A stretch of 64,000 nt of DNA from Photobacterium aquimaris (GCF_002954455.1 NZ_MSCC01000001.1:695205-759204); one strand, 5' to 3'; positions 1 to 9,452 are shown, counted from the first letter of the stretch. Made by a program: numbers and translations. The notes: generated from the letters alone by a model not told the origin.

Positions 1-508
1 ATTGGCTTTTAGTTTGATTATTTTTACCGCTATTTTGGCGGAATTTATCACCGACTTTAATACGGTACGATAACGGTAATCGAGCAAATAACCATTGAAT
101 AACTGGATTGTGGACTTTTTTACGGTAGCGTTGGTAGGCTTGATCTTCAATACACAGTGTATCACCGTGTAAAATCAATGTTGGTGTGCCATAGAGATCA
201 ACCACGGTATGTTCAGGTAATAATGTGATACCTGTTTCTCGGCTAAATCGCTTGCCAATTAAAAAGTCACGATTGCCATGGATAAAATAACAAGGTGTGC
301 CAGCATCAGTTAACGTTTTGAAGGCTTGTTTGATTTGGCGTAAGAAAGGGGAGTCTTCATCATCGCCAATCCACATTTCAAATAAATCCCCTAAAACATA
401 CAAGGCATCAATATGGTGGGTTTCTTGTGCCATAAAGCGTAAGAAACAGGCGGTAATGTCGGGACGTTCAGCACTTAGGTGCAAATCTGCAATAAATAAT
501 GTGGTCAT
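1..508 (-). CDS. lpxH: UDP-2,3-diacylglucosamine diphosphatase, 3' part cut by window edge
   Basis: Lipid A biosynthesis enzyme that hydrolyses UDP-2,3-diacylglucosamine to lipid X at the inner membrane. The frame opens with ATG at 508 and gives [17 protein letters not shown]. The calcineurin-like phosphatase motifs are in order: D8-x-H10, then GDLFE, GNRD and HGD. About 169 of some 240 residues are present, and the frame is open to base 1. It lies downstream of ppiB on the same strand, the E. coli order, with cysS divergent. Identity is seen in the motifs; the missing C-terminus lies outside the window. Confidence 0.93.
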   Translation of the reverse strand, partial: MTTLFIADLHLSAERPDITACFLRFMAQETHHIDALYVLGDLFEMWIGDDEDSPFLRQIKQAFKTLTDAGTPCYFIHGNRDFLIGKRFSRETGITLLPEHTVVDLYGTPTLILHGDTLCIEDQAYQRYRKKVHNPVIQWLFARLPLSYRIKVGDKFRQNSGKNNQTKSQ

Positions 509-519
509 AAGTCACTAAT

Positions 520-544
520 AAAGGGCGATAATTAACCGCCCTTT
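520..544 (-). terminator. Hairpin between ppiB and lpxH
   Basis: AAAGGGCG and CGCCCTTT pair across a 9-nt loop just downstream of ppiB and 12 bases before the lpxH start. On the minus strand it is followed only by a weak TTTATT tract, so it may be a leaky terminator that tunes read-through into lpxH. Confidence 0.5.
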
Positions 545-552
545 GCGAAGTA

Positions 553-1047
553 TTAGTCTTCGATTGTTACGTTTTCGATGATAACGTCTTCAACAGGCAC
601 ATCTGAGTGGTAACCATTACGGCCTGTTTTTACTGCTTTGATCTTATTAACTACGTCCATGCCTTCAACAACAGCAGCGAATACACAGTAGCCCCAGCCA
701 CTCATGTTCTCGCCAGTGAAGTCTAGGAAGTTGTTATCTTTTACGTTAATGAAGAACTGTGAGCTAGCAGAATGCGGTGCGTTAGTACGCGCCATTGCTA
801 ATGTGCCTGTTTTGTTGCTTAGGCCATTGTTTGCTTCATTTTGAATAGTCGCGCGAGTTTCTTTCTCTTCCATACCAGGAAGCATGCCGCCGCCTTGAAC
901 CATGAAACCATCAATAACACGGTGGAAAATAGTACCGTTATAGAAACCGTCACGGCAGTACTGTAGGAAGTTAGCACAAGTAACAGGTGCTTTATCTTCG
1001 AAAAGGTTAATTTTGATATCACCAAAATTTGTGTGAAGGGTAATCAT
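553..1047 (-). CDS. ppiB: Peptidyl-prolyl cis-trans isomerase B (cyclophilin)
   Basis: Cytoplasmic cyclophilin-type prolyl isomerase of 164 residues, the usual PpiB length. No signal peptide is present, which separates it from periplasmic PpiA. The cyclophilin core is visible: [14 protein letters not shown] around residues 41-54 with the catalytic Arg, then SSQFFINV and the NFLDF stretch. It precedes lpxH on the minus strand and diverges from cysS across 191 bp that must hold both promoters. An out-of-frame reading inside it is only a shadow. Confidence 0.96.
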   Translation of the reverse strand: MITLHTNFGDIKINLFEDKAPVTCANFLQYCRDGFYNGTIFHRVIDGFMVQGGGMLPGMEEKETRATIQNEANNGLSNKTGTLAMARTNAPHSASSQFFINVKDNNFLDFTGENMSGWGYCVFAAVVEGMDVVNKIKAVKTGRNGYHSDVPVEDVIIENVTIED

Positions 1048-1238
1048 GATTTATTCCTTAAATGGAGTGTTTTCTCTAAGCGTGAATATTAACTTACCTT
1101 AGCCTTGTCAGACAAACATTACCCGCTTAATCTGCACTAATTGCTAAAATAGCATCCATCCTTGAATTTTCCTTGCGATCAAATGCTATAAAAGGTGTAA
1201 TTACCGACAAATTCGAAATTAATGAGTAATGCTGAGAC

Positions 1239-2621
1239 ATGTTAAAGATCTATAATTCGCTCACACGACAAAAAGAAGTATTTACACCCATCCATCCTGG
1301 CAAAGTCGGTATGTACGTCTGTGGCGTTACGATCTATGATTTATGTCACATTGGACACGGTCGTACATTTGTCTCTTTTGATGTGGTGTCGCGTTATTTG
1401 CGTTACTCAGGTTACGATCTTACCTTCGTACGTAATATTACCGATATCGACGATAAAATCATTAAACGTGCAGCTCAAAATGGCGAAAGCTGTGAATCAT
1501 TAACTGAGCGTTTAATTGGTGAAATGCACGCTGACTTTGATGCTTTAGGCATGAAACGTCCTGATGTTGAGCCTCGTGCGACACAGTTTATTGCAGAAAT
1601 TATCGCACTTTGTGAACGTTTAATTGAGCGTGGTTTTGCGTATGTTGCTTCTAATGGCGATGTGATGTTTGAAGTGAGCAAGTATGACGATTATGGTCGT
1701 CTTTCTAAGCAAGATCTTGATCAACTACAAGCGGGTGCACGTGTTGATATCGACATGGCAAAACGCAGTCCACTTGATTTTGTGTTGTGGAAAATGTCTA
1801 AGCCTGGTGAGCCAACATGGGAATCACCGTGGGGCCCTGGTCGACCTGGTTGGCACATTGAATGTTCAGCGATGAACTCATCTATTCTTGGCGATCACTT
1901 TGATATTCATGGCGGTGGCTCTGATCTACAATTCCCTCACCATGAAAATGAAATTGCGCAATCATGCTGTGCTCACGATGGTCAATATGTGAATACATGG
2001 ATGCACAGTGGCATGGTAATGGTTGATCGTGAGAAAATGTCGAAGTCATTAGGTAACTTCTTCACTATTCGTGATGTATTAAACCATTATGATCCTGAAA
2101 CAGTACGTTATTTCTTAATGTCTGGTCATTACCGTAGCCAGTTAAACTACAGTGAAGATAATTTAAAACAAGCACGTTCTGCATTAGAGCGTCTATACAC
2201 TTCACTACGTGGTTTGGATACCTCTGTTGAAGCGGCTGGTGGTGAAGAGTTTGTTGCTCGCTTTAAAGATGCAATGGATGACGATTTCAACACACCTGAA
2301 GCATATTCAGTATTGTTTGATATGGCGCGTGAAATTAACCGTCTGAAAACTGATGATGTTGCTGCAGCATCGACATTAGCTGCTCGTTTACGTGAACTTG
2401 CTGATATTCTTGGCTTATTATCACAAGATCCAGAGGCTTTCCTGCAAGGTGGCGCTGGTGAAGAAGATGATGTTGCTGAAATTGAAAGTTTGATCCAACA
2501 ACGTTTAGATGCTCGTGCTGCTAGAGATTGGGCCGCTGCCGATGAAGCGCGTGATAAGTTGTTGGCGATGGGCATTATCTTAGAAGATGGTGCACAAGGT
2601 ACAACTTGGCGTCGTAAATAA
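1239..2621 (+). CDS. cysS: Cysteine-tRNA ligase
   Basis: Class I aminoacyl-tRNA synthetase charging tRNA-Cys. At 460 residues it has the normal bacterial length. The HIGH signature appears in CHIGHGRT, and the KMSKS loop as EKMSKSLGN. Zinc ligands expected for CysRS are visible: Cys28 in YVCGVT, the Cys of IECSAM and the His residues of FPHHENE. The C-terminal DALR helical domain follows. It is monocistronic, diverges from ppiB, and is followed directly by a strong hairpin terminator. Confidence 0.98.
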   Translation: MLKIYNSLTRQKEVFTPIHPGKVGMYVCGVTIYDLCHIGHGRTFVSFDVVSRYLRYSGYDLTFVRNITDIDDKIIKRAAQNGESCESLTERLIGEMHADFDALGMKRPDVEPRATQFIAEIIALCERLIERGFAYVASNGDVMFEVSKYDDYGRLSKQDLDQLQAGARVDIDMAKRSPLDFVLWKMSKPGEPTWESPWGPGRPGWHIECSAMNSSILGDHFDIHGGGSDLQFPHHENEIAQSCCAHDGQYVNTWMHSGMVMVDREKMSKSLGNFFTIRDVLNHYDPETVRYFLMSGHYRSQLNYSEDNLKQARSALERLYTSLRGLDTSVEAAGGEEFVARFKDAMDDDFNTPEAYSVLFDMAREINRLKTDDVAAASTLAARLRELADILGLLSQDPEAFLQGGAGEEDDVAEIESLIQQRLDARAARDWAAADEARDKLLAMGIILEDGAQGTTWRRK

Positions 2622-2640
2622 TTTAGCTGATTGTTAAATA

Positions 2641-2670
2641 AAACCGAGGTTTATATGCCTCGGTTTTTTT
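2641..2670. terminator. Bidirectional terminator after cysS
   Basis: AAACCGAGG and CCTCGGTTT form a 9-bp stem with an 8-nt loop, followed by T7 on the plus strand and, read the other way, a T-rich tract for the convergent channel gene. Confidence 0.85.
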
Positions 2671-2686
2671 ATGTCTTTTGTTAGCG

Positions 2687-3505
2687 CTATAGCGTTTCAG
2701 GCAATTTTGTCCCGCACTTCTTACAGTATTCCGCATCCATTTCGTGTCCGCTAGTAGCACAATTAGGGCAGCGAATAAGTCCGCGATGGGTTTTTATTTC
2801 TTGGTTTAACTCAGCAGTAATAATACCTGTAGGCACTGCCAGTATTGAATAACCTAATAGCATTGTTAATGATGCGAGTGCTTTACCCATCACCGTATGA
2901 GGCACAATATCTCCATAACCGACAGTAGTAATTGTCACGATAGCCCAATAGATACTTTTAGGAATACTGGTAAAACCATTGCTTGGACCTTCAATAATGA
3001 ACATTAAAGATCCAAACACTGTTACAAGAATTAATACCGAACTAAAAAAAACAAAAATTTTACGCTGAGCGTGACGAAGAGATCGCAATAAAATATTGGA
3101 ATCTCGAAGGAATCTAGCTAGTTTTAGCACTCGGAAAATACGTAACACACGAATTAACCTAATGATTAATAAATAATTCGAACCTGGAATTAAAAATGCA
3201 ATATAAGCAGGAAGAATCGCCATTAAATCAATAACACCATAAAAACTGCGCGCATATGCTAACGGACGTGGAGAGCAATATAAACGTACAATATATTCAA
3301 TGGTAAACAGAATCGTAAATCCCCATTCAGCATTAACAAGTAAATGTGAATATTGTGATTCAATGCTGGCAACCGATGAGATAATTAAAATTATTTCAGA
3401 GCTTATAATGGCAATAATTAACGCAATATCAAACCATTGTCCGAAGCGAGTCGAGGTGCCGAAAATAATTTGATATAGACGTTGTCTGAAGGTTAGTTTT
3501 GTCAT
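2687..3505 (-). CDS. Voltage-gated-like potassium channel with C-terminal zinc ribbon
   Basis: Inner-membrane ion transporter of 272 residues with a six-helix Kv-like layout. An S4-like segment with regularly spaced Arg/Lys lies near residues 113-135 (IIRLIRVLRIFRVLKLARF). The pore has the canonical K+ selectivity filter TVGYGD at residues 194-199, followed by S6. Unusually, the tail ends in a zinc ribbon, with Cys pairs at 246/249 (CPNC) and 261/264 (CKKC) in place of a regulatory nucleotide-binding domain. K+ selectivity follows from the filter; gating is inferred. The gene is convergent with cysS and shares its terminator. Confidence 0.88.
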   Translation of the reverse strand: MTKLTFRQRLYQIIFGTSTRFGQWFDIALIIAIISSEIILIISSVASIESQYSHLLVNAEWGFTILFTIEYIVRLYCSPRPLAYARSFYGVIDLMAILPAYIAFLIPGSNYLLIIRLIRVLRIFRVLKLARFLRDSNILLRSLRHAQRKIFVFFSSVLILVTVFGSLMFIIEGPSNGFTSIPKSIYWAIVTITTVGYGDIVPHTVMGKALASLTMLLGYSILAVPTGIITAELNQEIKTHRGLIRCPNCATSGHEMDAEYCKKCGTKLPETL

Positions 3506-3635
3506 AATTCAAATAGTATTTATTAACAAGAAAAACGCAGCATCCTCTTTTGAAAGCTACGTTACGCCATTAACTGGCTGCGATAGTTTCAAGTATATCA
3601 AAACCCTGCATTGACTTATGTTTTTATTGAATATT

Positions 3636-3661
3636 AAAAAGCCCCAACAAAATGTTGAGGC
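3636..3661 (-). terminator. Terminator of ychE-like gene
   Basis: On the minus strand GCCTCAACA and TGTTGGGGC form a stem with a 3-nt loop followed by TTTTTAAT, 30 bases after the stop codon. Confidence 0.75.
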
Positions 3662-3691
3662 TCAATGCTTATTGCAAAATAAACGACGCTA

Positions 3692-4330
3692 TTAACTCAA
3701 ACCGGGCAGCATTACTCGCAAACCATTAATGATAAATTCAATCCCAAGTGCTGCAAGTATCAAACCCATGATACGAGTAATCACGTTGATCCCTGTTTGA
3801 CCTAAAAAGCGCACAATATAAGGTGCTGAACGGAATAATAACCAACAGCAAAAAGCAAATATGATAATAGTAATCGCAATTCCCATTGTAGAAGCTACGC
3901 CAGGGTAACGCGATCCATACACAATCGTAGAACTGATTGCACCGGGACCCGCCATTAATGGCATAGCTAAAGGAACAACTCCAACTTGCTCACGACTCAC
4001 TGACTCTGACTTTTCTTCTTTATTTTGTTTAACTTCGCCAATTTTACCACTCATCATTGAAAATGCGATGCTAAGTAGTAGCAAACCGCCAGCAACACGG
4101 AATGAGTCAATTGAAATACTAAACAGATCCAGTAAATGTTGCCCAGCTATTAATGCAACAATCAAAATAATAACAACCGCAATATTAGTTGTTAGCGCGG
4201 TTTTATTACGCTCATCAGCATTCATTGAACCGGTTAAAGAAACGAAAACAGGCATGATACCGACCGGGTTTACCGTCGCAATAAGCCCAACGAAAAAATG
4301 CAAAAATATAGCTATATCAAAAGCCTGCAT
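3692..4330 (-). CDS. ychE: MarC/YchE family integral membrane protein
   Basis: UPF0056 (MarC) inner-membrane protein of 212 residues with six hydrophobic segments. Family-typical stretches such as LIATVNPVGIMPVFVSLT near the N-terminus and PLAMPLMAGPGAISSTIVYG in the second half are clear. E. coli YchE lies next to adhE, and the gene is placed likewise here, divergent from adhE across 724 bp, which favours YchE over MarC or YhgN. Amino-acid transport has been suggested for relatives; the substrate is unproven here. Confidence 0.85.
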   Translation of the reverse strand: MQAFDIAIFLHFFVGLIATVNPVGIMPVFVSLTGSMNADERNKTALTTNIAVVIILIVALIAGQHLLDLFSISIDSFRVAGGLLLLSIAFSMMSGKIGEVKQNKEEKSESVSREQVGVVPLAMPLMAGPGAISSTIVYGSRYPGVASTMGIAITIIIFAFCCWLLFRSAPYIVRFLGQTGINVITRIMGLILAALGIEFIINGLRVMLPGLS

Positions 4331-4410
4331 AAGATTACCTGTCAGTTAGCAAAATTTATGATGGTGTAGTAAAACGAAAAAAAAGCCATTTGACCCGTTA
4401 TCGTGGTAAT

Positions 4411-4438
4411 AAAAATCACACAGCATAAGGTGATTTTT
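4411..4438. repeat. Inverted repeat AAAAATCAC / GTGATTTTT
   Basis: Two perfect 9-bp arms separated by 10 bases, 81 bp upstream of the ychE start. It lacks a GC-rich stem, so an operator is as likely as a hairpin. The arms resemble half-sites of several dimeric regulators and I cannot name one. Confidence 0.45.
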
Positions 4439-4687
4439 CAATGGTAAGAGTGTATTACCAAATTCAATAAACGATACAAGACAGATGTGTATAAATATCG
4501 TTGTTACAAGATTTTAATCTAAGCGGGTTATTTCAGCTACCAATAAAAGCTGATTTTTGCTTATTAAGGAGTCGATAATTTTTATAGTGAATAGATTATG
4601 TAAAGTAAATTTTTGTGTATTACGCTTAGAGGGCAAATAACGTGCTAGGTAATATGCAACAAATATTAAGCGATTAGCATAATAAAT

Positions 4688-4703
4688 CGTGATTTATGTC
4701 ACA
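4688..4703. promoter_or_regulatory. Candidate CRP site upstream of adhE
   Basis: CGTGATTTATGTCACA matches TGTGA-N6-TCACA with one mismatch in the left arm. It is about 350 bp from the adhE start, so its role depends on where the promoters lie. Confidence 0.5.
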
Positions 4704-4883
4704 ACTGGATGTGATAGGGGCTAGTAAATGTATTTTTATTACGTAATATTTCGTCTTGTGAAATAAATGGTTTTAGTACATATTAGATAAATCAACGATG
4801 AGATTCATAAAAACGCATGTAAAAGTATGAAAAACACACTGCTTTTGGCAAATTAGTGGTTTTAACAGCATTCTTAGGGTGTA

Positions 4884-4897
4884 GTGATCTAAATCAA
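4884..4897. promoter_or_regulatory. Candidate FNR site upstream of adhE
   Basis: GTGATCTAAATCAA matches the FNR consensus TTGAT-N4-ATCAA with a single mismatch at the first base. FNR control of adhE, a gene induced without oxygen, is plausible. CRP could also bind weakly. Confidence 0.55.
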
Positions 4898-4963
4898 TTT
4901 CTTTTACTGTGTGAAAAATTATAATCAAATTTGAAAGCAATTTACTAAGTGTGTGTAGTGCAG

Positions 4964-4989
4964 TAAGTGTTAACGGTTTTTAACACTTA
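4964..4989 (+). promoter_or_regulatory. 10-bp stem-loop in the adhE leader
   Basis: TAAGTGTTAA and TTAACACTTA are perfect complements around a 6-nt loop, 65 bp before the adhE start. No T tract follows, so termination is unlikely; an operator or an mRNA structure affecting stability or processing are the alternatives. Confidence 0.45.
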
Positions 4990-5054
4990 AATGTGAAAGG
5001 ATTCCAGCATGTTCTTACTAAATAATTTTTAATCTTAAAGCTAGGAGTTTATGT

Positions 5055-7739
5055 ATGCCTGTAACAAATATGGCTGAACTAGATGCAATGGTTGCACGTG
5101 TTAAAGCGGCTCAAAAAGAATTCGCTACTTTTTCTCAAGAGAAAGTAGATGCGATCTTCCGTGCAGCGTCTCTTGCTGCAAATAACGCACGTATTCCTCT
5201 AGCACAGCAAGCTGTTGCTGAATCTGGTATGGGTATTGTTGAAGATAAGGTTATCAAAAACCACTTCGCGTCAGAATTTATCTACAACAAATACAAAGAT
5301 GAAAAAACTTGCGGTATCTTAGAAGAGAACGAAGAGTTCGGTACTATGACTATCGCAGAACCTGTAGGTATCATTTGTGGTATCGTTCCAACAACGAACC
5401 CAACATCTACAGCAATCTTTAAATCACTTATTTCTCTTAAAACACGTAACGCGATTATCTTCTCGCCACACCCACGTGCTAAAAATTCAACGAATGCAGC
5501 AGCTAAGCTTGTACTTGATGCAGCAGTTGCAGCGGGTGCTCCGAAAGATATTATTGGTTGGATCGACCAACCATCTGTTGAGCTTTCAAATGCACTAATG
5601 AAGCACGACGATATCAACCTTATCCTTGCAACTGGTGGTCCAGGCATGGTTAAAGCTGCTTACTCTTCAGGTAAGCCTGCTATCGGTGTTGGTGCGGGTA
5701 ACGTACCTGTTGTTATCGATGAAACTGCAGACATTAAGCGTGCAGTAGCATCAGTACTTATGTCTAAGACATTTGATAACGGTGTTGTTTGTGCTTCTGA
5801 GCAAGCAGTTATCGTTATGGACGAAGTATATGACGAAGTGAAAGCACGTTTTGCTTCTCACAACGGTTATGTTCTTTCTAAAGATGAAGCGGATAAAGTT
5901 CGTAAAATCTTATTGATTAACGGCAACCTAAACGCAGATATCGTTGGTCAGCCAGCAACTAAAATTGCTGAAATGGCAGGCGTTAAAGTTCCTGCTAATA
6001 CTAAGATTCTTATCGGTGAAGGTGAGCAAGTTTCTTACGACGACGAGTTCGCACACGAGAAACTATCTCCTACATTAGGTATGTTCCGCGCGTCTTCATT
6101 TGAAAATGCTGTAGACCAAGCGGTAACAATGGTTGAGATTGGCGGTATCGGTCATACATCTGGCCTATACACTAACCAAGATACTAACGCTGACCGTATT
6201 AAGTACTTCGGCGACAAGATGAAAACTGCACGTATTCTTGTAAACATCCCAACTACTCATGGTGGTATCGGTGACCTTTACAACTTTAACGTTGCACCTT
6301 CGCTAACTCTTGGTTGTGGTTCATGGGGTGGTAACTCTATCTCTGAGAACGTAGGTCCTAAGCACCTTATCAACAAGAAGACAGTAGCGAAGCGAGCTGA
6401 AAATATGTTGTGGCATAAACTACCTAAATCAATTTACTTCCGTCGTGGTAGCCTTCCAATCGCACTTAGCGACCTAGAAGGTAAGAAGCGTGCGTTCTTA
6501 GTAACAGACCGTTTCCTATTCAATAACGGTTACGCAGATGAAATCGTATCTTTGCTTAAAGCACAAGGTATCGAAGTTCAAACATTCTTTGATGTAGAAG
6601 CGGATCCAACACTGTCTGTTGTTGAGAAAGGCGCTGAAGCAATGAAGAGCTTCCAACCTGATGTGATTATTGCACTAGGTGGTGGTTCACCAATGGATGC
6701 TGCGAAGATCATGTGGGTTATGTACGAGCACCCAGAAACGCATTTCGAAGAACTAGCAATGCGCTTTATGGACATTCGTAAGCGTATCTACAAGTTCCCT
6801 AAAATGGGTAAGAAAGCTGAGCTAGTATGTATTACTACTACATCTGGTACAGGTTCTGAAGTAACACCATTTGCGGTTGTAACTGACGATAAAACTGGTG
6901 CTAAGTACCCGCTAGCGGATTACGAGTTAACGCCTCAAATGGCTATCGTTGATGCGAACCTAGTAATGAATATGCCTAAGTCGCTAACAGCGTTTGGTGG
7001 TTACGATGCAGTAACTCACGCACTAGAAGCTTATGTATCTGTTCTTGCTAATGAATACTCAGACGGTCAAGCACTTCAAGCACTAAGAATGCTAAAAGAG
7101 TACTTACCATCAAGCTACGCGAACGGTGCTAATGACCCAATCGCACGTGAGAAAGTACACAATGCGGCAACTATCGCGGGTATCGCGTTTGCTAACGCAT
7201 TCCTAGGTGTTTGTCACTCAATGGCGCACAAGCTAGGTGCTGAGTTCCACGTACCGCACGGCCTTGCTAACGCATTGTTGATTTCTAACGTAGTTCGTTA
7301 CAACGCAAATGATAACCCAACTAAGCAAACTGCATTTTCACAGTACGCAAGCCCACAAGCGCGTCGTCGTTATGCTGAAGTTGCTGACCACTTGGGTCTA
7401 TCACACGCTGGTGACCGTACTGCACAGAAGATTGAGCGTCTACTAACTTGGTTAGATGAATTGAAAGTGAATCTTCAGATTCCAATGTCAATTCAAGAAG
7501 CGGGTGTTGCTGAAGCAGATTTCCTTGCAAAAGTTGATGAGTTAGCGGTAGAAGCGTTTGATGACCAGTGTACTGGTGCAAACCCTCGTTACCCTCTAAT
7601 CTCTGAGCTAAAAGAAGTATTACTTGCTTCTTACTACGGTAAGCCTTTCATTGAAGGTGAAGCGTTTGAAGGCACAACAGTAATCAAGAAATCAGAGCCA
7701 GTACAAGTTGCTGTTAAAGGTAAAAAAGCAAAAGCTTAA
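5055..7739 (+). CDS. adhE: Bifunctional acetaldehyde-CoA / alcohol dehydrogenase
   Basis: Fermentative enzyme that reduces acetyl-CoA to acetaldehyde and then ethanol, and forms spirosomes in relatives. The 894 residues divide into an N-terminal aldehyde dehydrogenase domain (about 1-440, catalytic Cys in NGVVCASEQ) and a C-terminal iron-dependent alcohol dehydrogenase domain (from about 455, with GGGSPMDAAK for NAD binding and His-rich metal-binding stretches such as CHSMAHKLG and FHVPHG). AGGAG lies 7 bases before the ATG at 5055; an ATG at 5051 is out of frame. The codon use is strikingly biased to well-translated codons, fitting high expression. Confidence 0.98.
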   Translation: MPVTNMAELDAMVARVKAAQKEFATFSQEKVDAIFRAASLAANNARIPLAQQAVAESGMGIVEDKVIKNHFASEFIYNKYKDEKTCGILEENEEFGTMTIAEPVGIICGIVPTTNPTSTAIFKSLISLKTRNAIIFSPHPRAKNSTNAAAKLVLDAAVAAGAPKDIIGWIDQPSVELSNALMKHDDINLILATGGPGMVKAAYSSGKPAIGVGAGNVPVVIDETADIKRAVASVLMSKTFDNGVVCASEQAVIVMDEVYDEVKARFASHNGYVLSKDEADKVRKILLINGNLNADIVGQPATKIAEMAGVKVPANTKILIGEGEQVSYDDEFAHEKLSPTLGMFRASSFENAVDQAVTMVEIGGIGHTSGLYTNQDTNADRIKYFGDKMKTARILVNIPTTHGGIGDLYNFNVAPSLTLGCGSWGGNSISENVGPKHLINKKTVAKRAENMLWHKLPKSIYFRRGSLPIALSDLEGKKRAFLVTDRFLFNNGYADEIVSLLKAQGIEVQTFFDVEADPTLSVVEKGAEAMKSFQPDVIIALGGGSPMDAAKIMWVMYEHPETHFEELAMRFMDIRKRIYKFPKMGKKAELVCITTTSGTGSEVTPFAVVTDDKTGAKYPLADYELTPQMAIVDANLVMNMPKSLTAFGGYDAVTHALEAYVSVLANEYSDGQALQALRMLKEYLPSSYANGANDPIAREKVHNAATIAGIAFANAFLGVCHSMAHKLGAEFHVPHGLANALLISNVVRYNANDNPTKQTAFSQYASPQARRRYAEVADHLGLSHAGDRTAQKIERLLTWLDELKVNLQIPMSIQEAGVAEADFLAKVDELAVEAFDDQCTGANPRYPLISELKEVLLASYYGKPFIEGEAFEGTTVIKKSEPVQVAVKGKKAKA

Positions 7740-7761
7740 TATCTTTACTGATTAAAATATA

Positions 7762-7795
7762 AAAAAGCCTGTCTAGTAATAGACGGGCTTTTTGT
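7762..7795 (+). terminator. Terminator of adhE
   Basis: AAAAAGCCTGTCT and AGACGGGCTTTTT form a strong stem with a 6-nt loop, ending in a T run, 23 bases after the stop. Confidence 0.88.
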
Positions 7796-7831
7796 TTGGC
7801 TGGATTTACCTGACTCGATAAGTGATTAAAA

Positions 7832-7878
7832 TTAACCTCTTAACCTCTTAACCTCTTAACCTCTTAACCTCTTAACCT
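7832..7878. repeat. Octamer microsatellite (TTAACCTC)5.9
   Basis: Five perfect head-to-tail copies of TTAACCTC (7832-7871) plus a 7-base partial sixth copy. The tract lies between the adhE terminator and the terminator of the convergent SDR gene, outside any coding frame, so copy-number change by slippage would not shift a reading frame. Confidence 0.95.
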
Positions 7879-7886
7879 TGAAATCT

Positions 7887-7914
7887 AAAAAAGGCCGAGT
7901 TGTTATACTCAGCC
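7887..7914 (-). terminator. Terminator of the SDR gene
   Basis: On the minus strand GGCTGAGT and ACTCGGCC pair (one G-U) around a 6-nt loop and are followed by T6. Confidence 0.7.
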
Positions 7915-7947
7915 TATTGATTACAGTTATTGTTTGAGGTTGCGAAA

Positions 7948-8637
7948 TTAGACGCCAATTTCAGACTCTAGCATGCGGCCGTTAAAAGAATCGTTTCTGA
8001 CTATATACTCAACGTTACGCGCTATTTCATCTTGCATTGGCACGTTAACAATAGTGTGCTGATCATGGTGTTTGTCTTGTAAATTAATTGGCACAATACC
8101 ACCAACTCGAATATTAAAATCTGCCAGTTCAGTAGCCCAACTTTGCGTCAAGCCACTGACAACCGTTTTACTGGTGGTTGGTGTATGAGGATGATGGTTC
8201 TCATGGCTTAAGGCTAAATTAATAATCACACTTTTATGGGGTTGGTTTTGCATAAATTCAGCGGCAATCTTGCCAAAAATAAAAAAACTCGCTGCACTTT
8301 TTTGCATAATATCATTAAAGTCAGTAATGGAAGTTGGTGATAACAGTTGCGGTATTTCAGTCCCAGTCCAGGTGTTTAATAAAATATTTATTGCTCCAAA
8401 GCGTTCGCATACTTGTTGGAATAACTGCTGAATACTAGCTTCATCGTAGTATTGTATGTAAAACGCAGCTGCAGCATCATTAATCTTACAGCAGGATTCT
8501 AAGGTCTTTTGTAACTCCGGTTCATTACTATCGACCAAGGCTAATGTTGCGCCTAATGATGCGAAATGAAGGGCGACAGCTTTACCAATAGGATTACCAG
8601 CATCGGTAATAATAGCGACTGATTGTCCGATATGCAT
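7948..8637 (-). CDS. SDR-fold protein lacking the catalytic Tyr
   Basis: Short-chain dehydrogenase/reductase-like protein of 229 residues. The N-terminus has the beta-alpha-beta nucleotide fold, but the glycine motif is altered to TDAGNPIG in place of TGxxxGIG. The NNAG region reads LLNTWTG. The active-site YxxxK is not intact: the Lys is in TTSKTVVSG but the position four residues before it is Pro. Fold membership is clear; oxidoreductase activity is doubtful on these changes. The substrate is unknown. It is monocistronic and convergent with adhE. Confidence 0.75.
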   Translation of the reverse strand: MHIGQSVAIITDAGNPIGKAVALHFASLGATLALVDSNEPELQKTLESCCKINDAAAAFYIQYYDEASIQQLFQQVCERFGAINILLNTWTGTEIPQLLSPTSITDFNDIMQKSAASFFIFGKIAAEFMQNQPHKSVIINLALSHENHHPHTPTTSKTVVSGLTQSWATELADFNIRVGGIVPINLQDKHHDQHTIVNVPMQDEIARNVEYIVRNDSFNGRMLESEIGV

Positions 8638-8858
8638 ATATTCCTAGCCTTAATATTTTAATAGTCTTGTTTATGCCTTATTGGTATAGATGTTATTGTA
8701 GTTATCTCTAAGGCGGTTACTGACACCAATACTAGTCAATAAAGCTGCAAACTAATAATAATAAAGAAGAAATTATGAGCGAGGTCACGAACAAATTCTG
8801 ATCTAATTCTACCTGCACAAAGATGATATTTTATCTTTGATCAACTGCAAATATTATT

Positions 8859-9368
8859 CTAAGCAGCCAAATTCATTTCACTTTTTCGTTTAGATTTAAT
8901 TAATGCTAAATAAAGATCTTGTGGTGTCGCTTGCAGAGGCTTTGGCTCGATAGGGGGAAGTTTACGGCGCTCATGAATTGATAGATTATGAAATAAATCT
9001 TCAGGTAAACCTTTTGTTTTTTGTGGCGGGTAAGATAGAGCTGTTGGCTGTAATTGTTCAAGTAAACGAGTACTGGTTAAACTTGCTTGGTGAAATGCTT
9101 GTGCTTGTTCAGCAGCGCGTGAGTAGCATGATGGTGTTGATGTCAGTGGCTGTGAGGCTGGAATTTCAAAATAAGCCCGTAGCTGCTGTGATGATTGTGT
9201 TTCAACTGGCGTGGTATCAACAGGAATGTTCTCATGCAGATCAGTAGATAATAATGCCAGCATTAATGCAAAATCAGCTCGACGACCACCTTCAACCGCA
9301 TGGTTGAGGTTAGTACCGAGTTGGATTTCATTAATAAGCTGTATATTATCAAGTGATTGAGTTTGCAT
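8859..9368 (-). CDS. VC2046/SO_2500 family protein of unknown function
   Basis: A 169-residue soluble protein without signal peptide or membrane segment. I relate it to the VC2046/SO_2500 family from memory of the RRADFALMLALLSTD type motif near residues 29-43, and because Vibrio cholerae adhE (VC2033) has neighbours in this number range. The C-terminal part is Pro/Gln-rich and ends with a basic KSKRKSEMN stretch. No function is known. About 220 bp without a gene separates it from the SDR gene downstream. Confidence 0.6.
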   Translation of the reverse strand: MQTQSLDNIQLINEIQLGTNLNHAVEGGRRADFALMLALLSTDLHENIPVDTTPVETQSSQQLRAYFEIPASQPLTSTPSCYSRAAEQAQAFHQASLTSTRLLEQLQPTALSYPPQKTKGLPEDLFHNLSIHERRKLPPIEPKPLQATPQDLYLALIKSKRKSEMNLAA

Positions 9369-9452
9369 GTAACGAATAACTATCTACATAAAATATGATA
9401 CTTAAGTTATCGACAATAGTATGGATAACTTTAATGATTTATTTTAAATAAT

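Larger units (their letters stand above)
4331..5054. other. Regulatory intergenic region before adhE (724 bp)
   Basis: AT-rich, with no open frame that looks coding. It separates divergent ychE and adhE and holds a 9-bp inverted repeat near ychE, one CRP-like site, one FNR-like site and a 10-bp stem in the adhE leader (listed separately). Its length fits a multiply regulated fermentation gene. Confidence 0.7.

Noticed and set aside
297..518. 73-codon plus-strand frame
   Set aside because: It is a shadow of lpxH on the opposite strand, whose catalytic motifs are clear.
7832..7878. Short repeats read as a CRISPR remnant
   Set aside because: The octamers are contiguous with no spacers, so it is a simple microsatellite.
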